Positions 1 to 12,236 are shown, counted from the first letter of the stretch. The stretch: DNA of 64,000 bases from Acanthacorydalis orientalis (GCA_034766995.1 CM068317.1:37674249-37738248), one strand, 5' to 3'. Made by a program: numbers and translations. The notes: generated by a model not told the origin, from the letters alone.

Positions 1-271
1 AAATCGATAATAGAAGTTCTCAGTTTCTATTAAAACGTAATCTACTCGATGGAGTAAAAAGTTATCAACTGCGTTCTAAACTTATCTTTACAACTAATAT
101 TTTTCATAATTGATTCCATATCATTGATATGAAACGAAAGTAAACGAGTTATATTTATATATATATATATATAATATGCCATAATACGGTAAATTCAATA
201 ATAATTTCCTTTATAGCAGTATAACAATACGAATAAAATTGAAATTCTAATCTGACCACTTCAATTATTTA

Positions 272-308
<37 letters not shown>

Positions 309-507
309 TATTCATGTATGAATATATTGTGTTAATTGAAAACAGTGTTGAATATTAACGCCTTTAAGTATTGGAACATATACAACAATTCAGCATATGA
401 CAGTTTATGTTTAATTTTAGATTAGAATGTCAAATTTAGACGTGTATATCATTAACAGGAAAGGTCACCAAATAAGTGATATACGCATGTTTGTATATAT
501 GAATGCG

Positions 508-514
<7 letters not shown>

Positions 515-574
<60 letters not shown>
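515..574. repeat. (TA)n microsatellite, about 60 bp
   Basis: An uninterrupted AT dinucleotide run, followed by a short degenerate tail in which GTATAT and GTACAT alternate. The apparent open frame across it (alternating Ile-Tyr) is an artefact of the dinucleotide. Confidence 0.97.
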
Positions 575-580
<6 letters not shown>

Positions 581-1474
581 GTACATGTACATATTTGTGT
601 ATTATCCATACTCGAGATTCTGGTTTCTCATCGATTTACATATTTCATTGCCTGACTTATAAATAATATTAGATTAATTTGTACGAATGGTTGGATGTAA
701 TTCGAACTGCTTTATTTCATTATTATATTATAAATATGATAAACTTAATATTTAAACTGAAATTTCGACAAAAAAAGATGTAAAATAAACACCACTCTGT
801 ATTTTATTTATGAAATATTATAGATTCTTGCTTATATATTTTTTTAATTACTAATAAAACCATACAAATAATTCGTGTGTAAAAATGGAAAAGTGGAAGG
901 AATATATACTAAAAGAGACCTAATGACCAGTAAATAATAAATAATAACAGGAAAATAGACAAAGACTAGATAGAATTTTGAGAATAAATAAAATACCGTC
1001 AAATATCGTGGTATTAACTGAATTAAGAAAACTAGAAAGAGTGAATTACGCTAAGAAATTGGAAAAATCATATTAACTTAAAGGAGCATACTGGATAATA
1101 GAGGTATCATTAAAAAGTGGCCATTTAAAAAATAAGGGTTTTCTGAAACTTTATTTTTTAAATAAGAAATGAAAATATATTTTAAGTATGATAAAGCCAA
1201 TAAAATGTTAAACCAAAGCAAATAAAACTGGAATTCATGTAAAAAATAGAAGTGAATAAAAACTGCTTATGGAAATATATTATTAATTTTTTTAGAATGT
1301 TTATAGTAATATACCAAAAAGAGGAAAGATAGAATATACAGCAATGTTCAAAATAATCGTATGGAAACGATTCAAATATTTATAAATAAAAGAAACATTA
1401 GAAAAAAATGAAGAATATAGTTTTACGATTGTCATTAACGCTTCCATCCCGGTGCCTTTTTAAGACTCTCCGGT

Positions 1475-1495
1475 GCAGTAAACTCAGTTTACTGC
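1475..1495. repeat. 21-bp perfect palindrome
   Basis: Two perfect 10-bp arms (gcagtaaact and its reverse complement) are separated by one C. It sits in a small patch (about 1441-1500) that is richer in G+C than its surroundings. It could be a hairpin, a remnant transposon end or a dimeric binding site; nothing else supports a function. Confidence 0.6.
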
Positions 1496-2316
1496 TAATA
1501 TTTTTCATGAAAATTATGATTTATAAAGGAATAGGATTTTTAATTAGTTTGAACATCTAGGTCAATCCTTATACAAGCGATTAGCATCAACAGAACGTGT
1601 ATACTACAAGAAAATAAAAAAATTAATTAAAAATATCATGCCAGATATATTTGCAAATAAAAACACGTTGTGCATCAAAACGGGAGAGTTAAATTCACTT
1701 TCACGAATAAATTTTTCACTCAAAACTAGAACAAAATTTTTTGTTCAAAAATCTTCAGTAATTGATCATTGATCACTTTTTTTGTGATTTGTGGGATAAC
1801 TGAAACAATCATTTGTAAAAATAAAAAATACCTACTGAACAATTTTAAGTCAATAAATAAAAAAGAAGAGAACTTTCGGTTAAAGAAAAAGATTCGGACA
1901 TCTTCGGATTAGAAAATAATGCAAAATTGAATTTCTTCAAATACAAGTAAAATATATTTTTGGTATACATATATATATATATAAATATATGTTTTTGAAT
2001 CATCATTGAACCTTAACTCCATTTGATTCCTCACTAAGTCTACTACAAAATTAAAACCCACAACTTCCTATTGCGTGACCTCATTACATTGTGAATCACG
2101 TATAAAAGAAAAAAATTCTAATTGATGAGCTCCTCGGTGAAATTAATTAGAGTAGTAGTATATGTGTTCTTTTAAAAGTAATACATGCTACAGATATCTT
2201 TTATGTGTATAGCAAATGCGTGATTTATTTGATTTTGTTGATTCAGTTTCTTAAAGTTTATTTGCATTTGAATGTGTATTACTTAGTTATTCTTGAAACT
2301 TGTACTTAATTTTAAT

Positions 2317-2318
<2 letters not shown>

Positions 2319-2375
<57 letters not shown>
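2319..2375. repeat. Compound (TA)n-(TG)n microsatellite
   Basis: A (TA)n run at 2319-2357 passes directly into a (TG)n run at 2357-2375. Compound tracts of this type usually arise by point mutation followed by slippage. Confidence 0.97.
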
Positions 2376-2715
2376 ATATTGAAATTAAAAGAAAAAATAA
2401 ACTTTAGAAGATATTTATTTGTACTGGAACGAAAGTTAATTTTAAATTCAAATGATGAAAATTAAATTTATTTCCGTTTTAGTTAACGAAGATATCGTTT
2501 TCGTAGAATTTTCATTATAAAGTTTTATGTTTCATAGATAATTACTTTCGATATTATTTCCTCTAGTATTTTTTTTACAAATCGAAATGTTAGACATCTT
2601 AAATGAATTTTCATAAGTTTCGTCTGTAATTATACATTAATCTGTTGAGAATGAATTTATCAGAAATGAAATTTTAAACAATTTTAATTAAAAAATGTTT
2701 AACAACTATGTATGT

Positions 2716-2749
<34 letters not shown>

Positions 2750-3327
2750 ATATATATATATGTATTAAAAAAGGTTCGTCTTCTGTGAAATTTATTTATT
2801 TAACTGGAAAATTCACTGTACAGTTAGTTTCATTCTTTGTCATTTTTTAAATTTTATTGATATTTTTTATAGATCTAGTATTTACGTTATGAATATATGA
2901 ACCTTTTTTTAAGAAAAGATAAATAATAATTATTACTCCATTATAAGTCGGCTAATAATAAACTATTTTATATTAAAAACACATTTTTTCACCTGTTCGT
3001 TTTTCCCAATCGTTTTGCTTGTAGTTCGGTTTATATTTATACTTAATGATTATGTAGCTTTAAATTGATTCAATATATGAAAATAAATACATACGTTTAA
3101 ATTTCTTTTTTAAATTAGATTATTTTCCTTTTTTTCCTTCTTCTTTCATATTTGAAATTGAGAATATGAAATAACAAATAATTAAATAATTATAAATAAA
3201 ATATTTTAATAAAAATCAACAAAAAACCAAATATTATATACGAATAATTTCTATAAACTTATATTATCTCGATAATTTAATTTTTAAAATAAATTTTAAC
3301 TATCTGATATTTACTAACATATACATT

Positions 3328-3329
<2 letters not shown>

Positions 3330-3380
<51 letters not shown>
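3330..3380. repeat. (TA)n microsatellite, about 51 bp
   Basis: An uninterrupted AT dinucleotide run in surrounding AT-rich DNA. Confidence 0.97.
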
Positions 3381-3383
<3 letters not shown>

Positions 3384-4186
3384 TATACTTTTAGAAAATT
3401 ATGGACTAGTTGAAAGTAATGTAATTTGTTTTGCAGCTTTACTTTTAGTTCTTTGATAAATAATTTATATTTAAATAAATTATAATTGCATGAAAATTAA
3501 ATATTGTTACTATTATTTTAAATTAACCAGCAAACATTTTTGTACTAAGTTTTTAATCAAATATAATTTGTGGTATTAAAGGTTTTTTTGAAAAAAAAAC
3601 ATTTTCAAAGTATTTGGGAAAAAAATATTTCATTTTAATTATACCGTTTGGTTATAATTTACATATTACTTTAATAGTATTTTTAAAAATATATAAATTG
3701 GGTAATAATTATAAAAAAAATATGAACAAATCATAATCTACATGACGTATACGATTGTAATTATCATGATTGAAAGAGACGATATTAAATTAATCGTAAA
3801 AATAAGTCTAACTAATAAATCTCTTTAATACTGTGCTTAATAATGAACCATATTCCACAACTGATGTAAAAGCATTGATATGAATGAATACAGAGTTGAC
3901 AATGTTATACCAAAAGGGTCGTTTGTAGTCTGCTGGACACGATTTGTGTGCATCGATGCATTATAACATTGACGGTCTTACAACATTCAAGATTTACCCT
4001 TCTTCTAATGAAAAGTGATAGAGCTCGAATAAGATTCGACACCTTCATCCTATTAGTCACTGTTAGTCAATAGTCCAATAGATAACTACCAGACAACTGG
4101 GGCTTTGTTATTAGTTTGAACTAGACATTAAGTGCCGTAACAAATCAGTATCATTCAAACTATTACTTGATTTAACCTTTTATGAT

Positions 4187-4188
4187 AC

Positions 4189-4239
<51 letters not shown>
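4187..4239. repeat. Compound (CA)n-(TA)n microsatellite
   Basis: A (CA)n run at about 4187-4201 is followed, after a short bridge, by (TA)n at 4205-4239. Confidence 0.96.
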
Positions 4240-4244
<5 letters not shown>

Positions 4245-4858
4245 CTAATGAAAACAGTATCTCTTTTTCTGCTTCATACATTAATTGTATAATAAATCCC
4301 ATTATTCAAATAACTTTTTACAAAAATGAAAAAAAAATACTCTCTGATTTTATCAAAACACAGTTAAATTGAAACCTGGAAAGGGTCGATAAACAAATCT
4401 AATATAATAAAATACAATCAAGTTTTGGCGATTAGCATAAGCTAACTTTTCATACTGTAAAATATATTATTTCGAACAGGTTTTATCTAGAGATAGGGGG
4501 ATAAATAATGAGCTGAACAAAATTAATCTGATCTAATTTATTGCATACTCATTGATCATTGTTGGCAGTTACAACGATCGAAAAATGTACTTATTACAAT
4601 ATTACAAACACGAAACATTTACTGCAGTACATTTTTACATTAAATTATCTGTTGCTCACTCGTCAATATTAGTGTGTGTATGTGTTTATATTTAGAAAAT
4701 TTGAATGTGTGCATTCATAATTAAAATATTTTTAACAAAACAGTTATTTTTTAATAATCATTGTTTAAAGTTTAATATTTTTATAAAATATTAATTGCTA
4801 GTTCTTATAAAAATGGTCTTTCTATTCAATTAAAAGATTTAAAAACAATACTTAAGTA

Positions 4859-5352
4859 TTAGGTTGGTAGAAAAATAATTGTGGTTTATGACATTCAAAT
4901 ACTTTTTTAATAATTTTGTTGTGCGTGGTTCTAATTCAACAAACGCCTTCAGTTGATCGTTATGAACTGAAGAAGGATGCACGCGACCGTCTTCATCTTC
5001 AAGGTTCTCATCCCCAGCACAAAATTTTTGGAACCACCATTGCTCCATATGTTCCTTAGTAGAACCCATACCAAAAGCATAGTTTAGTTAACGAGCAATT
5101 CTGCTGCTTTACGACCCGGTTTGAGCTCATCCAAAAAATCCTCTTATTTGCTTCTTTTCCATCTTTGGTTCTATAGCCTAATTTGAAGCAAAATTAGTAA
5201 TAAAACCAAAGTTGATATTACTAAAATACAATCCGAAAAAAGCACTTTAAAACGATATTAACATGAACACGATGAAATTACCCTTTCATTCAAAAAAAAA
5301 TAAGGTTAGAATTCAGAAAACACAAACCACAATAATTTTCCTACCAACCTTA
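4859..5352 (-). mobile_element. Internally deleted mariner-like element
   Basis: The ends are terminal inverted repeats. The left end from 4861 reads aggttggtagaaaaataatt, and the reverse complement of the right end (to 5350) matches it at 27 of 30 positions. TA dinucleotides at 4857-4858 and 5353-5354 fit the TA target duplication of Tc1/mariner elements. Inside is only the N-terminal part of a mariner transposase on the minus strand; the catalytic two-thirds is missing. At 494 bp the element is far shorter than a complete mariner (about 1.3 kb). It is therefore a non-autonomous deletion derivative that can only have moved with transposase supplied elsewhere. I cannot name the subfamily from this much sequence. 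Confidence 0.93.
4893..5162 (-). pseudogene. Mariner transposase remnant (N-terminal HTH region)
   Basis: Reading the minus strand, a likely original start lies at 5162-5160 (Met-Glu-Lys-Lys-Gln-Ile-Arg). The frame then breaks, continues in a second frame with Asp-Glu-Leu-Lys-Pro and Lys-Ala-Ala-Glu-Leu, breaks again, and is open from 5069 down. That open part contains WWFQKFCAGDENLEDEDG and DQLKAFVELEPRTT. This matches the helix-turn-helix DNA-binding region of mariner/SETMAR-type transposases (pattern W-F-x-K-F-x-x-G-D, then L-E-D-E). The reading stops within about 35 bp of the terminal repeat, so the DD34D catalytic domain is deleted. At least two frameshifts and the deletion make it non-functional. 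Confidence 0.9.
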
Positions 5353-5354
5353 TA

Positions 5355-6561
5355 GTTTTTACTAATATATTAGTTTAAAATTGTTTTTTTATAAAATTTT
5401 AATTTATACAAAAACATAAATAAAGTAGTAAATATATATGTACATATATCATATCATATATATATATATATATATGTCAGATTTAATTTCCTTTCTAATT
5501 TACTTTCTTCTTTCCATAATATTTATTTTATTGCACTGTGTTATGGTTTTTGCTTCCGATCAGTGTAAACGCTGCTTCATTTTAATAGAAAAACATCAAA
5601 TGATATGAATTCTGGCAACATCTACGCACATCTAAAATAAATAATAGCAATAAATCATAATTCATATCGAAGAGAAATATTGTAAATGCGTATTATTGAT
5701 TTCATGTCGGAATGGATTTACAACGAGATAATCTAATATTTTCCAAATACGCAACATTCAGCTCACTTTAAGCAGGTTTAAAATTCGAAACGGAAAAAAT
5801 TATTCCAAGAGCGCCTGAAGACTTGTCGCGTTCCTATCAAAATAATATCGGCATATAAAGATATTCCGGCTGCTTCTATTTCATTTCGATAAGTATCTCA
5901 ACGAGTACTTATCTCTGTTCTTTCGTGACACTCAACAGCTTATGTTCGTGACCTGTCCTGTTCAACCCTCATTTCTTTAGTAATATATCACCACATTTTC
6001 GCATAAAATGTCTATAGTGACATGGGCGGATTAAGTTTAATTTCTTACATTCTTTTCATTTAACACAAAATACATGGATAAACTTCAGTTATATTTTTGA
6101 CACGTTCATGAAATTGATTTAATTTTAATTGAATTTCAGTTTGAAGAACATATTCAGTGCTTAAGTACTGAACAATGTTTAATAAAAAAATTATCTAATG
6201 ATGTTCAAGAATAAAATATCGAATTATATTTGTATAATGAAAACAGTAATTATATTTTATGAGAAATATCTATCTGATTACTATTTCCATTTATCTTAAA
6301 AAATATGTACACAATTAAACTTTTTAAAAAATTAAACTTAGAGATAAAAAAAATGACAAATTATATAAAAATGTACTAGTGTATTGTCTACAATTTAATT
6401 CAAAAAATGTTTTAAATTATTTGTTTATCCATTTCTTTAAAAGTTACTTCTACTTATCTTAAATTAAAATAAAAATGAAAACAATAAATTATTAATGAAA
6501 AAAACGTTTATAAAACAAAAAGTTTAGAACCATCATCGAATAAATAAATAAAAATACATTA
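5355..6561. other. AT-rich non-coding DNA, no gene seen
   Basis: No supportable gene. It contains a short TA tract at about 5456-5475. At about 5690-6030 base composition is more even than in the surroundings. An imperfect hairpin there (5888-5913) has arms gataagta/tacttatc. The stretch could be unique regulatory DNA, but nothing diagnostic is visible. Confidence 0.65.
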
Positions 6562-6569
6562 CTTTAAAC

Positions 6570-6953
6570 CAGTGCTCTTCGAAACCAGTGGTTTCGTGCA
6601 ATCTCTTCAGAGGTTCCGCTAATCAAAGTCAAAATTCGAAAGAATTTTCGAAGAAAAAACTCGAAAAGGTAAAAATTCAAAATAGTTAATTTATAATAAT
6701 TTCTTTTACTTCTATAAATACCTATTATTATGCAGTAAAACTGTATTTACATCTATTATGTAGTAAAACTGTATTTATAAGTACACGTTACGACCCCGCT
6801 CAATCAGATGTAAATAATAAAATTTGTTCATGTAAGGCTGATTTTTAAAACTTGTGGGGTACGCATCTTAAATTTTCTGTGGATGGTAGCGGTCGTGTAG
6901 AAAAAAATATAATCTTAAAGGTTCCATGAGTCGCCAAAGTTTGAAGACCATTG
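6570..6953. mobile_element. hAT-like non-autonomous element (MITE)
   Basis: The left end begins cagtgctcttcgaaacc, and the reverse complement of the right end begins caatggtcttcaaactt, so the two ends form short imperfect inverted repeats close to the CAGTG/CACTG ends of hAT elements. The flanking 8 bp are ctttaaac (6562-6569) and ctttcaac (6954-6961), matching at 7 of 8 positions, which is the target-duplication length of hAT transposons. The 384-bp interior has no open frame and is richer in G+C (for example around 6785-6900) than the host DNA. One target copy and both ends have mutated, so the insertion is old. Confidence 0.72.
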
Positions 6954-6961
6954 CTTTCAAC

Positions 6962-7347
6962 TATGATTTTAATCAAAATATTACTTCTGAGCAAGAAAAT
7001 TATAATAAAGTAAAATATATTAGAAAGAATATTTTTGTTTTCAAAAGTATAGATTATTAAGTTCTTTATTCGTTAGTTTTCCCTTGTAATTTTTTTCTTT
7101 GTTAATTTTAATTTAATTCTAATATCGAATTTTGTGTTTAAAAAAGATTTTTTTCCAGATTATTTTCTATATAATATAATAAAATAAAACATTAAATAGG
7201 TTATATAAATAAGTTGCATAAACTATGTACAATATTTTTTTGAAAGCACTTATTAACTCAAATTATTAAGTAGTCTAAAAAAATAGATTTGAAAATATAT
7301 TCTGAAACATGTTGAGAAACCTTGTGATGACTCCTCTAAACATTAAG
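6962..7347. other. AT-rich spacer, no gene seen
   Basis: Between the hAT-like element and the 64-bp inverted repeat I see only AT-rich DNA with poly-A and poly-T runs. Confidence 0.65.
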
Positions 7348-7411
7348 TACACTCTCTGGCGGACGAAATAAAAACTATTCTAGTCAGTTATTTCGTTTGT
7401 CAGTGAGTGTA
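7348..7411. mobile_element. 64-bp TIR-only Tc1/mariner-type remnant or hairpin
   Basis: The sequence starts TACACTCTCTGG and ends in the near reverse complement CAGTGAGTGTA. The outer 24 bp of each side match at 20 of 24 positions and are separated by only about 16 bp. The TA at each end could be the target duplication of a Tc1/mariner-type insertion. This fits a minimal element consisting of little more than its two terminal repeats, or a simple hairpin. The same bases contain a candidate initiator (see the next entry), so the readings compete or overlap. Confidence 0.45.
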
Positions 7412-7433
7412 TTTTGGATTCGATAAACAGTTG
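7400..7433 (+). promoter_or_regulatory. Candidate TATA-less core promoter (Inr + DPE)
   Basis: TCAGT at 7400-7404 matches the arthropod initiator, with the presumed +1 A at 7402. Counting from that A, positions +28 to +32 (7429-7433) read AGTTG, which fits the downstream promoter element consensus RGWYV at the exact canonical spacing. No TATA box lies at -30. Short motifs occur by chance, and the initiator lies inside the right arm of the 64-bp inverted repeat, so this is tentative. Confidence 0.25.
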
Positions 7434-7620
7434 AATTTTAGTGAATTAAGGCCGTTTCTTTAAGAAAATATAAACTTAAAGAATTTGGTTGTGTTTATTG
7501 CCTTGTGAGTCTGTGAATGTTTCATTTTTATTTAGTACTCTTATTTCAAATGTGAAGTTTAAATACAAAAAGCTGAAAGTAAACATAACCACATCTAGCT
7601 CATTCTTCACGTTTCTACAA
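7402..7620 (+). other. Candidate untranslated first exon
   Basis: If transcription begins at 7402, a first exon could run to 7620, where ACAA is followed by GTAAGG, a good splice donor (7621-7626). The only sizeable upstream reading frame is about a dozen codons and stops quickly, as in many 5' untranslated exons. A matching acceptor and short coding exon lie about 400 bp downstream. No transcript evidence is available. Confidence 0.22.
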
Positions 7621-8028
7621 GTAAGGGGTCAATCATTTTTTTATTAAGATTTTCTGTTGTTCTATTATGTTTAACCGAACTTCCAGATTTATTATACAAA
7701 TATTACTCTTTTTGAATAATTGTGTTTCAAATTTTCTTTTAAGTAAAAATCTCATTTAAATGGGAAAAATAACTCATTTTAGACTATCATTTTAATGTTA
7801 ACCTATGTTAACCTACTTATTTAAGTTTCTTTTTTCGCAAAATATAAGTTACACCCTCATTAAGATTTATTTTTTTTTTAAAAAAATATAGTCTATTATT
7901 GTTTTTTTTAAAAAAAAACTTAATATAAGATCATTTGTATCTATGTTTTTCCTTGGTTAAAAATTATATAATTTCTTAATAAATTAAAAATATAATTAGC
8001 ATTTCTAATTTATTTTTATTTGTTTCAG

Positions 8029-8072
8029 TATAAATGTTATCAAGTCAACATCATCTGCTGAGTTTGTTAAAG
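8029..8072 (+). other. Candidate 44-bp exon with a start codon
   Basis: The exon is bounded by a strong acceptor (a T-rich tract ending TTTGTTTCAG at 8028) and a strong donor (AAG|GTAAATG at 8073). It contains ATG at 8033 followed by twelve open codons (Met-Leu-Ser-Ser-Gln-His-His-Leu-Leu-Ser-Leu-Leu-Lys), ending in phase 0 at the donor. It would be the start of a protein whose other exons lie further right or outside the window. I do not recognise the peptide. In AT-rich DNA such splice-site pairs arise by chance, so confidence is low. Confidence 0.25.
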
Positions 8073-8284
8073 GTAAATGTTAATATATTATCAATTATTT
8101 AAACATGATTCTTCAATTTTCATTAAAAATATTCGTTTTGACGCTATTATTTATTGCTGAATTGTTAGTTGTCATCATCAATTTCATATATTGATAGTAT
8201 GTACATTTTTTACTTAGAATTGTTGTAAACAATACAATAGAACTCTTTTTTAATACACTTAGAACAATCATTACGTGTTAATTC

Positions 8285-8287
<3 letters not shown>

Positions 8288-8360
<73 letters not shown>
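8288..8360. repeat. (TA)n microsatellite, about 73 bp
   Basis: An uninterrupted AT run. It produces spurious Ile-Tyr open frames on both strands. Confidence 0.97.
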
Positions 8361-8368
<8 letters not shown>

Positions 8369-8676
8369 CATACAATAATACACGCTCTTTATATTCAAAT
8401 ATTCACACGAGCAAATGTACTTCGGTAAAAATATTTTTAAATTTTATTACCGTGTTTTATATGAAACATGATATAAATCCTCTCATACGACCAAACCTCC
8501 CATGTCTCAAAATATTTCTACTGGAGGAAAAAAGCTAAGCACATAACTATATGTTTATCTCTCACCCTTCATTGCTTCATGTAAGCATCTCCGTTTTTAT
8601 ATTGTGCATTTGTTATTATTCTAAAGCTGTAAAATGCGTAGCATAAAAAAATGTGTCAATGATTTTTGATATAGGA

Positions 8677-8678
<2 letters not shown>

Positions 8679-8718
<40 letters not shown>
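8679..8718. repeat. (TA)n microsatellite, about 40 bp
   Basis: An uninterrupted AT run. Confidence 0.96.
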
Positions 8719-8721
<3 letters not shown>

Positions 8722-10068
8722 AAAAAAGGATTAATAACAAAACAACGTGACACACATTGTTAAAAATTAAATATTATTATTTAAATATTAGATAATAGAT
8801 ATAGTATTTAAATATTATGTAATAGAAATAATTATATAGATTAACACATTAGATAAAATGTATGTTCGATAATCTGGTTTTTATCTTATAGTTATATTTC
8901 ATATAGTTACCTAACAAAATGTTTTGATTTTTGTTTACACTGAAAAAAATTATTAGAGATGTTTTATATCACATGTTATATTTGATTAAAATACTGTAGA
9001 GTTTTGAAACTATTTTAGTGTTTGTTTCTTTTTAATTTCATTGGATAATATGCAATCTCTGTTTCCACTGAATAAAATGTTAGTAATAAGAAAGAATTTT
9101 TTTCTTGGCTTATTTAAATTATGCATTAATATATAACATTGATTACATATTTCATTATTAAAATAACGCAATAATATTCATAACAATACCATATTGATAA
9201 GAATATTAAAAGTACTCTCATATTAGATAGTTTTCTAACTTTTTAATTTTATATTTTAATTTTAAAAAGTTGTTTATTTATTTTCTAAATAATTAAACAA
9301 GTATTTTTTCTTTGATTTATTTTTTTTGAACTAAGAACATTACAAATCAAATTAAGTGAATAAAATATGATTAGAGATTTTTCTAATCTTTCACCCGAAT
9401 TCTTTTCCGATTTTCTTAATATTTTCAAGTTTAAACTTACCCAATTAACACTAAAAATTAGAAATGAAACAAATCTAAAAAAACGATCTTTCATAAAGAA
9501 AATTTTACTTTCCATACATCAGAACAAAATTTCTAACCAAAATGTTCAATGATTTATTGTAGGTCATTTGAATCATGGTTATTTTGATGATATATACGAC
9601 ATCCTATAATAGATCAAGAAGAATCTATAAAAACCTATAATTGTGATGTATTCAAAAATCTGGAATAAACTGCATTTTCCTTCCCCTATATTCTTGTTTC
9701 ATGTTTTAAAATTATGAAATTAAAATCTTAGTACTTGCAGACTATTTATTATTTAAGGTAGATACATTTTCATGTGTTGAAAATGCCATTTTATGGATTG
9801 ATATGTAGTTTTCAGATATTTTTATAAAACAAATTGTTTCCTTTATCGATAACTTAAGTAAAATGTCTATTTACGTGTATATTTATGAGTAAATGATTAT
9901 ATTATTAAGAATATTTATATTAGTGTACAATTTGTTACTATTTACTAATACTATATTTTTCTTGGTTTAAAAATAAATTCTCTAGTTGTTCTCCTGTTAT
10001 AATTTTGTATAAATATTCTTGATTTAAGTTAAGTGTATTTTAAAAAAACATAACCTCATATACAAAAG

Positions 10069-10071
<3 letters not shown>

Positions 10072-10117
<46 letters not shown>
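10072..10117. repeat. (TA)n microsatellite, about 46 bp
   Basis: An uninterrupted AT run. Confidence 0.96.
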
Positions 10118-10121
<4 letters not shown>

Positions 10122-11320
10122 CTGGTTATCTATGTACATTTAAAACGACTTATAGTTCGGCTCTGTGCGTGTTTTTGTATAAATACTGTGTCGAGTTATA
10201 TAATCAAATGCACGTTAGTAGCAGGTGTTTATGATGCTCTTACTTCACACCGTATCGTTATGTTCATGACCATATGCATATACCTTTTCCATCGATTCTT
10301 CATATCCACCATCTACTCGGCCACTTACTGTGAAAATCCTATAACGATTTATACTTGCGACGTTTATATATTAACCACGTGGCTATTTATTGATTCCACT
10401 ACTATTTCTACACGAATTGTAGGTGCTTTTTTTATTATTCCGTGATCAATACAGTTTGCGTGAATTTATTCAATGTATATGGACTGTATAATTGCTTACA
10501 ATGAACCTGTCTGCGTACGTTAACATAGTGTGTGGATATAAACAGAAAGCAATTCATTGTTTGTTTTGACGCTTTTGGTTTATTTTTGTTCAGTAGTTTG
10601 AGACTAGCTTATTTTTTTACTCGTATCGATGAAATTTATTTGATTTTCTTAATAAATATTGATGCAATTATTCAGTCAATTCAAATTTAGTATGTAAAAG
10701 ATTCACAAATTTAACTTCATAACAATTTAGAAAGTAGAGTATTTTTTAGATATTTTTAATACTCTTTATAAATAAATCATTTGTAACATATTTAATTTGT
10801 AAGTAAATTTTTTACTATATTCAATTTATTTGTATTATTGAAAATTAAATAAAAATACAGATACTTTTTCTATCTTATTATTCATTCTTGTTAAAAGAAC
10901 AAATAAAATCGCGCCATCATAAAATTTGCAAAGACAACAATGACAGAAATATTTAATTAATCATAAGTTCATTTGAAAATAATATGAAGGCATTTTTTCT
11001 TACAAATTGGTCAGAATACCATTTTATTACTTGTATTCACGACATCGATTCGAACGTTTATTATAAAATATGCCAATAAAATACCGATCGATTCTTTTAA
11101 GCAAACAGTAAACTATCAAAACAAAGGAGATAAGTTATTTGTTTGTCTAATATTTATGTCACCTTTTTACTCATCATTCATTTTAAGAATTGTGAAAATC
11201 AAGTGAATTTTTTTAGTGTTACTGAAGAGGTTACACAACTTGATTGATGGGCTTTTATATGGAACACATAGACTATTTGACAATATCTTCTGGAATATAG
11301 ATATTATCTATATCTACATA

Positions 11321-11323
<3 letters not shown>

Positions 11324-11360
<37 letters not shown>
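11324..11360. repeat. (TA)n microsatellite, about 37 bp
   Basis: An uninterrupted AT run. A further run of about 35 bp lies at 11,939-11,973. Confidence 0.96.
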
Positions 11361-11365
<5 letters not shown>

Positions 11366-11935
11366 TAACAAACGTATGTACATAACATTTCTTCAGTTCT
11401 CTTAGGATGTAGATAGGGTGGTTGTTTGTTCAATACATAAACGTAGCTTTGACAAAAAATATTTGTGCTTTCACAAGCTTTTCAACGCGTGCTGATAAAA
11501 TGTATTTTTGCAAGTGAAAATACACAAAAAAAATATTACGTGCAGTGAATGATGATTTTTGTACGCTTTGTCAATGATGGTATTCGAGATAATTCAAATG
11601 AAATATATTCACGAGTTATTTTGCTACTAAACTTTATATATATATAATATTAATAATATTGAATAGTAAATATTATGAAGAAATACATACACACACACAT
11701 ACAAAGAAGTCATATAAGACTCTTTTCACGTATACGATAGTGTATAAATAAGGAAGGAATTGTATTATTTTTTTACATTTTCAGAGAAGAATATTAAAGT
11801 TTTTAAAATTAGATAATAGAAACATCAGAGCTTTAAATGTTATTTCTTAAAGAAATCTGAGAAGAATTATTGAAAAATTATATTTTTATATAAAAAAACA
11901 ATGTACAGAATTTTATAAACATCCGAAATTATTTC

Positions 11936-11976
<41 letters not shown>

Positions 11977-12091
11977 AAACACGAGTTTAGAGAAAAAAAA
12001 TATTGTCCTCTTCTCTAAAAAAAAAACACTGTTGTCTGACATTGAAACAATGATTTATATATTTTTGGACGTTATAAACATAAAGAAATCC

Positions 12092-12094
<3 letters not shown>

Positions 12095-12142
<48 letters not shown>
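12095..12142. repeat. (TA)n microsatellite, about 48 bp
   Basis: First of three long AT runs packed within about 560 bp. Confidence 0.96.
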
Positions 12143-12145
<3 letters not shown>

Positions 12146-12232
12146 TTTATCCACAAAAAACTAAAAGGTTGCAAAAAATAATACTACTTCCATGTTTTTA
12201 TAGACAAAACATACAAGCACACACACGCATAC

Positions 12233-12236
<4 letters not shown>

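Larger units (their letters stand above)
1..4856. other. AT-rich non-coding DNA, no gene seen
   Basis: I see no supportable gene here. The sequence is strongly AT-rich, with poly-A/T runs and stops in all frames. Short TA tracts not listed separately lie at about 156-173, 277-303, 1966-1983 and 2715-2762. A somewhat more complex stretch at about 3880-4160 has mixed base composition but no open frame of note. A purine-rich patch at about 880-1440 reads open for short distances on the + strand but matches nothing I recognise. Confidence 0.7.

Noticed and set aside
427..666. Open frames with long Ile-Tyr runs (also at 8210-8538, 13,363-13,602 and 14,147-14,404)
   Set aside because: Products of (TA)n microsatellites.
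5888..5913. Hairpin with gataagta arms
   Set aside because: Eight-base arms with a ten-base middle are not unusual in 22 kb of AT-rich DNA.
9285..9552. Overlapping frames on both strands
   Set aside because: AT-driven codons only, mutual antisense, no similarity recognised.
10188..10445. 85-codon hydrophobic + strand frame
   Set aside because: No motif, no splice context that I can support; likely chance.
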